A DNA stretch of 64,000 nt from Bradyrhizobium cajani (GTDB lineage: Bacteria; Pseudomonadota; Alphaproteobacteria; Rhizobiales; Xanthobacteraceae). This document shows, piece after piece, positions 17,153-26,223 of the stretch (the first letter of the stretch is position 1; every line of letters starts with the position of its first letter). The notes beneath the pieces were generated by a model. It saw nothing but the letters and a program-made list of their open reading frames with translations, was not told the origin of the DNA and ran no database searches. The position numbers and the translations under genes were made by a program. The stretch lies in assembly GCF_009759665.1 (NCBI RefSeq), contig NZ_WQNE01000027.1, forward strand, positions 1-64,000, written 5' to 3'.

Positions 17153-17893
17153 TCAGCCGTGCCGGCCGCCTTCCAGATAGGCGGCGCGAATCTCGGGGCG
17201 CTGCAACAACTCGGCGCCGGTCCCGGCCAGGGTGATCAGGCCGTTGACCATGACATAGCCGCGATGGGCGAGCTTGAGCGCATGGTTGGCGTTCTGCTCG
17301 ACGATCAGCACGGTCAGGCCGTCCTGCCGGTTCAGGGTGCGGATCGCGTCGAAAATCTGGCGGGCGATCAGTGGCGCGAGCCCCAGTGAAGGCTCGTCGA
17401 GCAGGAGCAGGCGGGGGCGGCTCATCAAGGCGCGGCCGATCGCCAGCATCTGCTGCTCGCCGCCGGACAGGGTTCCGCCGCGCTGGGCGTAGCGTTCCTT
17501 CAGCCGCGGAAACAACGTGAACACGCGTTGCAGCGTCGCCTCGCGTTCCGCATCCGTGCATCCAGTGGCATCCGCCCCCATCTGGAGGTTTTCCGCCACG
17601 CTCATGCGTGGGAAGATGCGGCGGCCTTCCGGTGATTGCGCAATGCGCAAATGCGCGATCGCGTGGGTGGGAACGTCGGTGATGTCGCGGCCTTCGTACA
17701 GGATCTGGCCGGCGCGGGCGCGCGGCTTGCCGAAGATCGTCATCATCAGCGTCGACTTGCCGGCGCCGTTCGCGCCGATCAGCGCGACGATCTCGCCGGC
17801 ATTGATCTCGACGTCGACGCCCTTGAGCGCCTCGATCTTGCCGTAGGCGGCGTGCAGGGCCCGGATCGCGAGCAGGGGGGTGGCTGACGTCAC
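17153..17893 (-). CDS. livF: Branched-chain amino acid ABC transporter ATP-binding protein LivF
   Basis: A 246-residue ABC ATPase. Walker A is GANGAGKST, the signature is LSGGEQQMLAIGRALM, Walker B is LLLLDEPSLGLAP and the switch His follows in LIVEQNANHALKLAH, a LivF hallmark. It energises import together with LivG on the cytoplasmic face of LivH-LivM. The start at 17893 overlaps the livG stop by 4 bases, so the genes are translationally coupled. Confidence 0.95.
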   Translation of the reverse strand: MTSATPLLAIRALHAAYGKIEALKGVDVEINAGEIVALIGANGAGKSTLMMTIFGKPRARAGQILYEGRDITDVPTHAIAHLRIAQSPEGRRIFPRMSVAENLQMGADATGCTDAEREATLQRVFTLFPRLKERYAQRGGTLSGGEQQMLAIGRALMSRPRLLLLDEPSLGLAPLIARQIFDAIRTLNRQDGLTVLIVEQNANHALKLAHRGYVMVNGLITLAGTGAELLQRPEIRAAYLEGGRHG

Positions 17894-18723
17894 GAGCCGC
17901 TCTCCATCACGGCCACGGCCTCTTCCTCGTCGGTGCCGAGATAGGCGGCGATCACCTTGGGATCGTCGCGGACCTCGCGCGGCGTGCCCTGTGCGATCTT
18001 GACGCCATGATCCATCACCACGATGTGGTCGGAGATTTCCATGACCACCGACATGTCATGCTCGATCAGCAGGATCGAGGTGCCGAGTTCGTTGCGGATC
18101 GACAGCAGGAGCTCGCTCAAGGCCGCGCTCTCGCGCGCATTGAGCCCGGCGGCCGGCTCGTCCAGGCACAAAAGTGCAGGCTCGGTGCACATCGCGCGCG
18201 CGATCTCGAGGCGGCGCTGGTCGCCATAGGCGAGATTGCCGGCGGCATCGTCGGCGCGGTCGAGCAGATTGACCCGCCTGAGCCAGTCGGTGGCGAGATC
18301 GATCGCGTGCCTTTCGGCGTCCCGGTAGACGGGCGCGCCAACGAGGCCGAGCAAGGTGAAGCCGGAGGCGCGCATCAGGGCGTTGTGCTGCGCCACCATC
18401 AGGTTTTCCAGCGCGGTCATGCCGGGAAACAGACGGATGTTCTGAAAGGTACGGGCGACCTTGGCCTGCTTGGCGATGCGGAAATCGTTCAGCCGCTCCA
18501 GCGCGATCACCCTGCCGTCGTCATGGGTGAGGCGGATGGTGCCGCCGCTCGGCTTGTAGAAGCCGGTGATGCAGTTGAAGACGGTGGTCTTGCCGGCCCC
18601 GTTGGGGCCGATCAGCGCGGTGATCTTCTTCCGGTCGGCGGCGAAGGACAGATCCTGCACGGCGACGATGCCGCCGAAGCGCATGGTCAGCCGGTCCACG
18701 CTGAGAATCTTGTCGTCGCTCAT
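17890..18723 (-). CDS. livG: Branched-chain amino acid ABC transporter ATP-binding protein LivG
   Basis: A 277-residue ABC ATPase. Walker A GPNGAGKTTVFNCITGFYKP, the LivG-type signature region LAYGDQRRLEIARAM, Walker B LLCLDEPAAGLNA and LLIEHDMSVVMEISDHI are present. The C-terminal extension beyond the ATPase (IAAYLGTDEEEAVA) is usual for LivG. Its start overlaps the livM stop by 4 bases and its stop overlaps the livF start by 4. It forms the second ATPase of the complex. Confidence 0.95.
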   Translation of the reverse strand: MSDDKILSVDRLTMRFGGIVAVQDLSFAADRKKITALIGPNGAGKTTVFNCITGFYKPSGGTIRLTHDDGRVIALERLNDFRIAKQAKVARTFQNIRLFPGMTALENLMVAQHNALMRASGFTLLGLVGAPVYRDAERHAIDLATDWLRRVNLLDRADDAAGNLAYGDQRRLEIARAMCTEPALLCLDEPAAGLNARESAALSELLLSIRNELGTSILLIEHDMSVVMEISDHIVVMDHGVKIAQGTPREVRDDPKVIAAYLGTDEEEAVAVMESGS

Positions 18724-20039
18724 CCGTGCCCTTCCTTGACGAGGTCGGAGGAGATCGCCTGTGCCTTGGTCAGATACACCGTCGGGGCGCGGTGGCCGAT
18801 CAGGCCGCGCGGCCGCCAGATCATGATCAGCACCATGGCCATGCCGAACACCAGCATGCGGTAGGTCTCGAGGCCGCGGAACAGCTCGAAGCCGCCGATC
18901 ATGGTGAGTGCGGCAAGCGCGACGCCGAGCTGCGAGCCCATGCCGCCGAGCACGACGATGGCAAGCACCAGTGCCGATTCCTGGAAGGTGAAGGATTCCG
19001 GGCTGATGAAGCCCTGACGGGTGGCGAAGAACGCGCCGGCAAAGCCGCCGAACATGGCGCCGGTCGCGAACGCCGTGAGCTTGGTGGTCGTGGTGTTGAT
19101 GCCGAGCGCGCGGCAGGCGACCTCGTCCTCGCGCAAGGCCTCCCAGGCGCGCCCGATCGGCAGGCGGCGCAGGCGGATCGTCACCCAGTTGGTGAGGAGC
19201 GCAAGCGCCAGGATCACGTAGAACAGGAAGACGATGCGGTGGGTCGCCGAATACTCGATGCCGAGCCTGGCGGCGAGCCCGTCATCGCTGTTGTCGAGCG
19301 GGATGCCGAAGAAGGAGGGACGCGGGATTCCGGTGACGCCGTTGGGACCGCCGGTCAGCTCCTGCCAGTTGATGATGACGAGGCGGATGATCTCGCCGAA
19401 GGCGAGCGTCACGATGGCGAGATAGTCGCCGCGCAGGCGCAGCACGGGAAAGCCGAGCAGCACGCCCCAAAACGCGGCGAGGATGCCGGCGAGCGGCAGG
19501 CAGACCCAGAACGACCAGCCGAAATTGGTGGCGAGCAGGGCGTAGGAATAGGCGCCCACCGCGTAGAAGGCGACGTAGCCGAGATCGAGCAGGCCGGCCA
19601 GGCCGACCACGACGTTCAATCCCCAGCCCAGCATCACATAGGTGAGCACGAGGATCCCGAGATCGAGGATGTAGCGCTGGTCATAGAAAATGACGGGCAC
19701 CAGCAGCGTGAAGATCAGAAGCGCCGGCGCGAGGTAACGGCCGACGAACGACATTCCGCTTTGTATCGCCGGCGGCACCAGCTTCTCGGTGCCGGTCGGG
19801 CCGATCCATTGCCGGAGCAGCTCGATCACGATCGAGCCGCCGAACACGATGGCGACGAGCGAGGCAAGCTCGCCGAAGCGCGTCACATAGGTGAGCTGGC
19901 CGTCGGAGCCCGCCTCGGTGCGGATGCCGACCATCAGCGAGAAAAGCACCAGCGCGATCAGCGCGTTGACGAAGGCGGTCTTCAGGAGGGAGGGGATGCC
20001 CGTTGCGGGTTTGGCCGTCATGTTTGAAGGAGCTGTCAC
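18720..20039 (-). CDS. livM: Branched-chain amino acid ABC transporter permease LivM
   Basis: A 439-residue inner-membrane permease with many hydrophobic helices and the BPD_transp_2 region GLNVVVGLAGLLDLGYVAFY, YLAIVTLAFGEIIRLV and FGGFAGAFFATRQGF. LivM is longer than LivH because of extra N-terminal helices, as here. The frame opens with GTG at 20039, 12 bases after livH; an ATG six codons later (20021) is an alternative and neither has a strong ribosome site. It pairs with LivH to form the translocation path. Confidence 0.93.
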   Translation of the reverse strand: MTAPSNMTAKPATGIPSLLKTAFVNALIALVLFSLMVGIRTEAGSDGQLTYVTRFGELASLVAIVFGGSIVIELLRQWIGPTGTEKLVPPAIQSGMSFVGRYLAPALLIFTLLVPVIFYDQRYILDLGILVLTYVMLGWGLNVVVGLAGLLDLGYVAFYAVGAYSYALLATNFGWSFWVCLPLAGILAAFWGVLLGFPVLRLRGDYLAIVTLAFGEIIRLVIINWQELTGGPNGVTGIPRPSFFGIPLDNSDDGLAARLGIEYSATHRIVFLFYVILALALLTNWVTIRLRRLPIGRAWEALREDEVACRALGINTTTTKLTAFATGAMFGGFAGAFFATRQGFISPESFTFQESALVLAIVVLGGMGSQLGVALAALTMIGGFELFRGLETYRMLVFGMAMVLIMIWRPRGLIGHRAPTVYLTKAQAISSDLVKEGHG

Positions 20040-20051
20040 GCGGCCGGTCCG

Positions 20052-20969
<918 letters not shown>

Positions 20970-21235
20970 GGACTGCCGTTACCACACCTGACGCGGCTCA
21001 AAGGGAGCTCTTCGAGAGAGAGTTCTTGGGCCCCGGCAGCCCTTGAGCATTCTTGTAGTTTTGTAACAGGAGGGAACTGGCCGCCGCAACAGGCGAAGCC
21101 TCCACATAAAGGCTTGTGCAGAGCTCATTTCGCGTTTCGGGTTCCGCAAGTGCGAGGAACCGGGTTCCGCGACGCAACCAAAAGGGCCGCAAGCCGTTGT
21201 CTGGCCTCTGACGTCCAACAAGGGAGTTTCCCCCG

Positions 21236-21421
21236 ATGACGAAGCAGCAGAATCAGAATCCGGGTCAGCAGAGTCAGAACCCCGGTCAGCAGCGCCCAGG
21301 CCAGCAGCCAGGGCAGCAGCAGGGCGGCGGCCAGAAACCCGGACAGCAGCAGCAGAATGACCCGATGCGCCAGGGCGACCGGCCCGGTCAGCAGGCGGGC
21401 CAGCGCACTCAGGACGATTAG
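21236..21421 (+). CDS. Small Gln/Pro/Gly-rich repetitive protein
   Basis: A 61-residue low-complexity protein dominated by Gln with NPGQQ and PGQQ repeats, no Cys, no membrane helix, and an acidic end (RTQDD). AAGGGAG precedes the ATG at a slightly long distance, and a strong intrinsic terminator follows 48 bases after the stop, so it looks like a short monocistronic unit. Composition is unlike its neighbours. It is probably disordered; comparable small Gln-rich proteins occur in rhizobia without an assigned role. Confidence 0.65.
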   Translation: MTKQQNQNPGQQSQNPGQQRPGQQPGQQQGGGQKPGQQQQNDPMRQGDRPGQQAGQRTQDD

Positions 21422-21469
21422 TTTGGGAGCCCAAGACCGAGGGTAGTGAAGACTGAGGTAGTGAAGAGG

Positions 21470-21496
21470 AGCCCCGCCGAAAGGCGGGGCTTTTTT
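21470..21496 (+). terminator. Intrinsic terminator after Gln-rich small gene
   Basis: AGCCCCGCC (21470-21478), loop GAAA, GGCGGGGCT (21483-21491), then a run of T to 21496. This is a perfect 9-bp GC stem with a GNRA-type loop and a U tract, giving a clear rho-independent terminator on the plus strand. Confidence 0.9.
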
Positions 21497-21507
21497 CTTT
21501 GTTTGGA

Positions 21508-21609
21508 GTCATTCCGGGGCGGCTCGAAGAGCCGAACTCCGGTGCGCAATTGCGCACCTGAGAATCTCGAGATTCCGGGTCTGGTGCTGACGCACCATCC
21601 CGGAATGAC
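21508..21609. repeat. Palindromic intergenic repeat, TCATTCCGGGG family
   Basis: GTCATTCCGGGGC at the left and CATCCCGGAATGAC at the right form the outer arms. An 18-bp perfect palindrome GGTGCGCAATTGCGCACC is nested at 21541-21558. It fills most of the gap between the terminator at 21470 and the membrane protein gene at 21731; the remaining 120 bases show nothing else. Confidence 0.8.
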
Positions 21610-21730
21610 GACGTCTGCGGGGGCAGTTAAGGTAAACAAAGGGTTTAAATTGCCGCCCCAGTCCGATGCGAGTTAGCTCCCGGCAAAGCCTTCTCATTGA
21701 AGGCCTTCGGCAAACCAAGCGGGAAGCGGC

Positions 21731-22255
21731 ATGTTCGGGAATTGGCGGATCGGCTCGGTCAACGGCGCGCTGCTGGCGGCCTATTTCATCCCGGCCTGGA
21801 CGCTGGTCGCCTTCAACATCATCGTGGCTCCAGTGCATGGTCTCTACGAGCGGCCGAGCGTCGCAGTCGCGCTGTTCCTCAGCGATCATCTCGAGATGGC
21901 GGGGATGAGCACGGTCCGCGCAGCCTGGCTGCTGGCGCTGGGACGGCTGACCGTTGTGGCGTTCTTTGCGATCTATCTCGCGCTGGTCTGCATCCCCCGT
22001 ACCCGCAAGAATGGCGGCAGCGACGAGGCACTCGGCATTGCGCTTGCGATCGGCAACGCGATCTCGTTTGCGAGCATGGTGATGGCCTCCAAGGTCGGCG
22101 AGATGGCCGCCCTCCGGCTGCATGCTACCGAGCTGCTGCTTTTGCTCGGCGCCGCGATCGTGATGGTGATCGAGAAGCCGGCGGCGGTGCCGAAGACCGT
22201 CGAGGCCCCCGCGCCGTTAGGGCTTGAGCAGGCCGAGCTCCTGCACAATCGCTGA
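21731..22255 (+). CDS. Multi-pass membrane protein of unknown function
   Basis: A 174-residue protein with about four hydrophobic helices: ALLAAYFIPAWTLVAFNIIV, a segment around WLLALGRLTVVAFFAIYLAL, ALGIALAIGNAISFASMVM and ATELLLLLGAAIVMVIE. The ATG at 21731 follows GCGGGAAGCGG. The last 39 bases overlap the 3-prime end of pcaC on the other strand, which is unusual but still compatible with both being genes. No family was recognised. Confidence 0.65.
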   Translation: MFGNWRIGSVNGALLAAYFIPAWTLVAFNIIVAPVHGLYERPSVAVALFLSDHLEMAGMSTVRAAWLLALGRLTVVAFFAIYLALVCIPRTRKNGGSDEALGIALAIGNAISFASMVMASKVGEMAALRLHATELLLLLGAAIVMVIEKPAAVPKTVEAPAPLGLEQAELLHNR

Positions 22256-22609
22256 GGCTTCCTTCACGGCGTGGTTCGCGGCCGGCACGCCGCAATAAAT
22301 CGCCTGCTGCAGCAGGATCTCCTTGATGTCGTCGGGCGTGAAACCGCCTTCGGCAAGCGCCGCGCGCACATGCAGGCGGAACTCGTCCCATTGCCCGAGC
22401 GCGACCATGGTGCCGATCACCAGTACCCGCCGGGTGCGTTCGTCGAAATGCGGCCGCGTCCAGATCTCGCCCCAGGCGTAGCGGGTGATCAGGTCCTGGA
22501 AATCGGTGTTGAAGGCGTTGCGGTTCGCGATCGACTTGTCGACCCAGGCATTGCCGAGCACTTTTCGGCGCACGTTCATGCCGGCATCGCGGCGCTTCTG
22601 GTCGTCCAT
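22217..22609 (-). CDS. pcaC: 4-carboxymuconolactone decarboxylase
   Basis: A 130-residue enzyme of the AhpD-like carboxymuconolactone decarboxylase family, converting 4-carboxymuconolactone to 3-oxoadipate enol-lactone in the protocatechuate branch of the beta-ketoadipate pathway. Typical family text is DFQDLITRYAWGEIWTRP and EILLQQAIYCGVPAANHA with the catalytic His. The ATG at 22609 follows a perfect AGGAGG. It is last in the pcaB-pcaD-pcaC unit, 106 bases after pcaD, the gap being almost filled by a palindromic repeat. Confidence 0.93.
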   Translation of the reverse strand: MDDQKRRDAGMNVRRKVLGNAWVDKSIANRNAFNTDFQDLITRYAWGEIWTRPHFDERTRRVLVIGTMVALGQWDEFRLHVRAALAEGGFTPDDIKEILLQQAIYCGVPAANHAVKEASAIVQELGLLKP

Positions 22610-22623
22610 AGTATCCTCCTCTC

Positions 22624-22705
22624 CGTCATTGCGAGCGTAGCGAAGCAATCCAGAGTCTTTCCGCGGAGCCAGTCACTGGATTGCTTCGCTGCGCTCGCAA
22701 TGACG
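22624..22705. repeat. Palindromic intergenic repeat, GTCATTGCGAGCG family (pcaD/pcaC gap)
   Basis: CGTCATTGCGAGCGTAGCGA on the left pairs with CGCTGCGCTCGCAATGACG on the right, and AAGCAATCCAG with CTGGATTGCTT. It fills the gap between pcaD and pcaC and would fold into a long hairpin in the shared transcript. Relatives are at 58510 and 60031. Confidence 0.85.
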
Positions 22706-22715
22706 CGTTGTGAGA

Positions 22716-23498
22716 TCAGCGCTGCGTCAAAAACCCAATCACCGCGTCCGTGAACGCGTGCGGCTGCTCGACGTTGGAAATGTGGGCGGCATCGATGATG
22801 GTCATGCTCGCGCCGGGGATGTTGGAGCGGATCAATTCGCCCGCCGAGATCGGCGTCGCCATGTCGTGGCGGCCGGCGATCACCAATGTCGGGCTCTTGA
22901 TCTTCGCCAGCAGCTCGCGCTGGTCGAGCGTCGACAGCGCCTCGCAGCAGGCGAGATAGCCCTCGACGGGGGAGGCGAGCAGCATCGACTTCATCTTCGC
23001 GGTGATGTCAGGCTCGCGCTCGCGGAAATCCTGGGTCAGCCAGCCCGCGATCACGGCATCGGCGACCGCCGCGATGCCGCCTTTCTTCACGGCATCGATG
23101 CGCTCCAGCCATTTGGTCGGCTCGGCATAGTAGCAGGAGGTGTTGGCGAGGATGATCTTACCGAAGCGCTCCGGCGCGTTCGCGCCCAGCCATTGTCCGA
23201 CCATGCCGCCCATCGACAGGCCGCACCAGTGCACCTTCTCGATGTTGAGATCGTCGAGGATCGCGAGCACGTCGCGGCCGAAGCGCTGCATCGTGTAGGG
23301 GCCGGGCGGGACGTTGGACTTGCCATGGCCGCGGCGGTCGTAGCGGATGACGCGGAACAGCTGCGCCAGCGCCTTCATCTGCGGCTCCCACATCTGAAGC
23401 GTGCAGCCGAGCGAGTTGGAGAGCATCAGGGTCGGCCCGCCGTCGCGGCCCTCGACAGAGACGTTGAGCAGGCAACCGTCGGCATCGATCATGGGCAT
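22716..23498 (-). CDS. pcaD: 3-oxoadipate enol-lactonase
   Basis: A 260-residue alpha/beta hydrolase that opens 3-oxoadipate enol-lactone to 3-oxoadipate. The oxyanion and nucleophile region is RVIRYDRRGHGKSN and WCGLSMGGMVGQWLG with S95; the acid lies in IAGRHDMATP and the His in DAAHISNVEQP. This text is the PcaD pattern. The ATG at 23498 follows GAGGAAAATGTC. It lies between pcaB and pcaC and both gaps contain palindromic repeats. Confidence 0.93.
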   Translation of the reverse strand: MPMIDADGCLLNVSVEGRDGGPTLMLSNSLGCTLQMWEPQMKALAQLFRVIRYDRRGHGKSNVPPGPYTMQRFGRDVLAILDDLNIEKVHWCGLSMGGMVGQWLGANAPERFGKIILANTSCYYAEPTKWLERIDAVKKGGIAAVADAVIAGWLTQDFREREPDITAKMKSMLLASPVEGYLACCEALSTLDQRELLAKIKSPTLVIAGRHDMATPISAGELIRSNIPGASMTIIDAAHISNVEQPHAFTDAVIGFLTQR

Positions 23499-23509
23499 GA
23501 CATTTTCCT

Positions 23510-23595
23510 CGTCATGCGCGGGCTTGACCCGCGCATCCATCTACAAAGTGAATCTATCCAGGATGATGGATTGCCGGGTCAAGCCCGGCAATGAC
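23510..23595. repeat. Palindromic intergenic repeat, GTCATGCGCGGGC family (pcaB/pcaD gap)
   Basis: GTCATGCGCGGGCTTGACCC at the left pairs with GGGTCAAGCCCGGCAATGAC at the right, with ATCCATC/GATGGAT inside. It occupies nearly the whole 98-base pcaB-pcaD gap, ending 1 base before the pcaB stop. Confidence 0.85.
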
Positions 23596-23596
23596 A

Positions 23597-24952
23597 TCAG
23601 GAGAGATCCAATGAATCGAGCAGCCGGTCGATCAGGGCTTGGGAAGCCCCTTGATAGGCCATCGGCTCGAACAATGCCGCAATTTTCTGGGGCGTAAGAT
23701 GCGCGGTGACTAGCGAATCGGCCGACAGCACCTCGCGCAAATGCTTCTTCTCGGCGACCGCGCGCTTGCTCGCGGCCTCGACCAGATGATGCGCGTCGCT
23801 CTTGCCGATCTTTTCGGCCAGCGCAAAGGTGACGGCTTCCGCCATGATCAGGCCCTGTGTCGCATCGAGATTGCTGCGCATGCGCGCGGTATCGACATCG
23901 AGGCCCTCGGCGATGTCGACGACCGCCGCGAGCGCGCCGGAGGTGACCAGCATCAATTGCGGCAGCGTCGGCCATTCCGCGTGCCAGGGCCCGGCACTGC
24001 GCTCGTGGTCCTGCACCTGCGCGGCGAATATCGTCGCAGCGAGCTGTGGCGCCATGGTCGCGGCGCCCAGCGCGCTTGCGGCCGCGACCGGATTGCGCTT
24101 GTGCGGCATGGTCGAAGAGCCGCCGCGGCCTTCGCCGGCCGGCTCGAAGGCTTCGGCGACATCGGTCTGCATCATCAGCGAGACGTCGCGTGCGATCTTG
24201 CCGCAGCTGCCGGCGAGAATCGCAAAGCACGAAGCGGCCTCCGCAATCCGGTCGCGATGGGTGTGCCAGGGCGCTTCCGGCAGCGGCAGGTTCAGCTCCT
24301 GCGCCAGTCGCTCTGCGACCGCGAGCCCCTTGTCGCCGAGGGCTGCGAGGGTACCGGCGGCCCCGCCGAATTGCAGCGCGAGACCCTCGCGGGAGAGCCG
24401 CCGCAGGCGGCAGCGGGCGCGGGCGAGGCTTGCGGCATATTCGGCCGCCTTCAGCCCGAACGGCATCGGCAGCGCGTGCTGAAGCCAGGTCCGGGCCACC
24501 ATCGCGGTGTTGCGATGGCTGCGCGCCAGCGCGGCGAAGCCCTTGATGGCGCGGCTGAGATCGGCGTCCAGCGCATCGATGCCGGCGCGAAGCGTGAGCA
24601 TGGTCGCGGTGTCGATGACGTCCTGGCTGGTCGCGCCCCAATGCACGTAGCGCGCGGCATCGTGATCGGCTTTGGCAACGTTGGCGGTCAGGGTCTTCAC
24701 CAGCGGGATCGCCAGGTTGCCCGAGCGCGTCGCGGCCTCCGCCAGCGCGCCGAGATCGAAGGCCTCCGCCTTGCAGGCGGCTTCGATCGGGCCCAACGCG
24801 GCGGCGGGAATCACGCCCGTGGCGGCTTCGGCACGCGCGAGAGCTGCCTCGAAATCGAGCATTTTCTGAAGGGTAGACCGATCATCGCACACCGCGCGCA
24901 TGGCGGCGCTCGACAGCATCGGCGCGAGCAGGGGGGAGAGGGATGTGCTCAT
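23597..24952 (-). CDS. pcaB: 3-carboxy-cis,cis-muconate cycloisomerase
   Basis: A 451-residue member of the fumarase/aspartase superfamily that lactonises 3-carboxy-cis,cis-muconate to 4-carboxymuconolactone. The superfamily signature GSSTMPHKRNP lies at 278-288, with YVHWGATSQDVIDTA at about 102-116 and LQHALPMPFGLK following. Length matches the family. It opens the pcaB-pcaD-pcaC order. The dioxygenase genes pcaG and pcaH and regulator pcaQ are not in the window. It diverges from coxG at 25124, leaving 171 bases for both promoters. Confidence 0.95.
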   Translation of the reverse strand: MSTSLSPLLAPMLSSAAMRAVCDDRSTLQKMLDFEAALARAEAATGVIPAAALGPIEAACKAEAFDLGALAEAATRSGNLAIPLVKTLTANVAKADHDAARYVHWGATSQDVIDTATMLTLRAGIDALDADLSRAIKGFAALARSHRNTAMVARTWLQHALPMPFGLKAAEYAASLARARCRLRRLSREGLALQFGGAAGTLAALGDKGLAVAERLAQELNLPLPEAPWHTHRDRIAEAASCFAILAGSCGKIARDVSLMMQTDVAEAFEPAGEGRGGSSTMPHKRNPVAAASALGAATMAPQLAATIFAAQVQDHERSAGPWHAEWPTLPQLMLVTSGALAAVVDIAEGLDVDTARMRSNLDATQGLIMAEAVTFALAEKIGKSDAHHLVEAASKRAVAEKKHLREVLSADSLVTAHLTPQKIAALFEPMAYQGASQALIDRLLDSLDLS

Positions 24953-25123
24953 GACGCGGGGGACCTAACCACCATGCTCCGCCTCTGCCAATCCCAAACC
25001 GTCGGCGCAAGCGTTTTGCAGTTGCGAATATGCATTGCACGTGACCGGGCACCACCCTTTCCTTTGCGGCCTCCGTGCGTTACTTGAACAGCATTATAGT
25101 TACGCCATCCCGGGAGGCGCCTC

Positions 25124-25570
25124 ATGGCCATGACAATGAACGGCGAAGTCCAGCTTGCGGCGTCGCGCGAGGCCGTGTGGGACAAGCTCAACGATCCCGA
25201 GGTGCTGAAGGCCTGCATCCCCGGCTGCGAGGAGCTTGAAAAGACCGAGGACGGTGGCTTTCGTGCGACCGCGAAAATGAAGGTCGGCCCGGTCTCGGCG
25301 CGATTCAAGGGCAAGGTGATGCTCAGCGATCTCGACCCGCCGAACGGCTACAAGATCTCCGGCGAGGGCGAGGGCGGCGTCGCCGGATTCGCCAAGGGTG
25401 GCGCGGCCGTCAGGCTCGCCGAGAAGGACGGCGGCACGCTTCTGTCCTATGACGTCGAGGCCCAGATCGGCGGCAAGTTGGCGCAGCTCGGCCAGCGCCT
25501 GATCAACGGCGCCGCCAAGAAACTGGCCGACGAATTTTTCGCGAACTTCGCCAAGGCGGTGCAGGGCTGA
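25124..25570 (+). CDS. coxG: CoxG-like SRPBCC protein (CO dehydrogenase subunit G family)
   Basis: A 148-residue START/SRPBCC-fold protein. Family text includes MNGEVQLAASREAVWDKLND, LKACIPGCEELEK and RFKGKVMLSDLDPPNGY. CoxG-type proteins accompany molybdenum hydroxylases of the CO dehydrogenase family, where in some organisms they anchor the enzyme at the membrane or carry quinone; that role is family knowledge. The ATG at 25124 follows CGGGAGGCG. It heads a co-directional cluster (coxS, coxM, coxD, coxE, xdhC), separated from coxS by 134 bases. Confidence 0.88.
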   Translation: MAMTMNGEVQLAASREAVWDKLNDPEVLKACIPGCEELEKTEDGGFRATAKMKVGPVSARFKGKVMLSDLDPPNGYKISGEGEGGVAGFAKGGAAVRLAEKDGGTLLSYDVEAQIGGKLAQLGQRLINGAAKKLADEFFANFAKAVQG

Positions 25571-25704
25571 GCTCATCGCCTTTCGTCATGGCCCCTTGCG
25601 TCCGGGGCGATGTTGCCCCCGGGCATAATGGCCCATATGATGGGTTGGAATAATTATAAGAACCGCTTCGATGGGACCCGTCGGGGCGCTGATAGAGAGT
25701 GCTT

Positions 25705-26190
25705 ATGGCAAAAATCTCCCTCATCGTGAACGGCAATCCAGTCACGGCCAACGTCGATCCCCGCACCCTCCTGGTGCAGTTCCTGCGCGAGAATCTGCGC
25801 CTGACCGGCACCCATGTCGGCTGCGACACCTCGCAGTGCGGCGCCTGTGTCGTGCATCTCGACGGCAAGGCCGTGAAGTCCTGCACCACGCTTGCCGTGA
25901 TGGCCGACGGCCACGAGGTCAAGACGATCGAGGGGCTGGCGGCCGACGGTGCGCCGCTGCATCCGATGCAGGAGGCCTTCCGCGAGCACCATGGCCTGCA
26001 GTGCGGCTTCTGCACGCCGGGCATGATCATGACCGCGATCGACATCGTGCATCGCAAGGGGCATGAGCTCGACGACCACACCATCCGCGAGGAGCTGGAA
26101 GGCAATCTCTGCCGTTGCACCGGTTACCAGAACATCGTCGCCTCGATCGCCGCCGGCGCGAAGGCGATGGCGAAATCCGATCTCGCGTAA
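25705..26190 (+). CDS. coxS: Molybdenum hydroxylase small [2Fe-2S] subunit (CoxS-like)
   Basis: A 161-residue iron-sulfur subunit of the xanthine dehydrogenase/CO dehydrogenase family. The plant-ferredoxin cluster ligands are C40, C45, C48 and C60 (GCDTSQCGACVVHLDG). The second, helical cluster has C100, C103, C136 and C138 (CGFCTPGMIM, NLCRCTGYQN). It would pass electrons from the molybdenum site to the FAD subunit. The ATG at 25705 was preferred to a GTG two codons earlier. The FAD subunit gene follows 33 bases later; the large molybdenum subunit that would be expected in such a cluster is absent. Confidence 0.93.
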   Translation: MAKISLIVNGNPVTANVDPRTLLVQFLRENLRLTGTHVGCDTSQCGACVVHLDGKAVKSCTTLAVMADGHEVKTIEGLAADGAPLHPMQEAFREHHGLQCGFCTPGMIMTAIDIVHRKGHELDDHTIREELEGNLCRCTGYQNIVASIAAGAKAMAKSDLA

Positions 26191-26223
26191 ACCGCGCGCG
26201 CATTCCGCGATCAGGACACCCCC

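Noticed and set aside
18726..20027. 433-codon plus-strand frame opposite livM
   Set aside because: Antisense of a clear LivM permease; composition is Asp/Arg/Gln-rich as usual for shadows of membrane genes.
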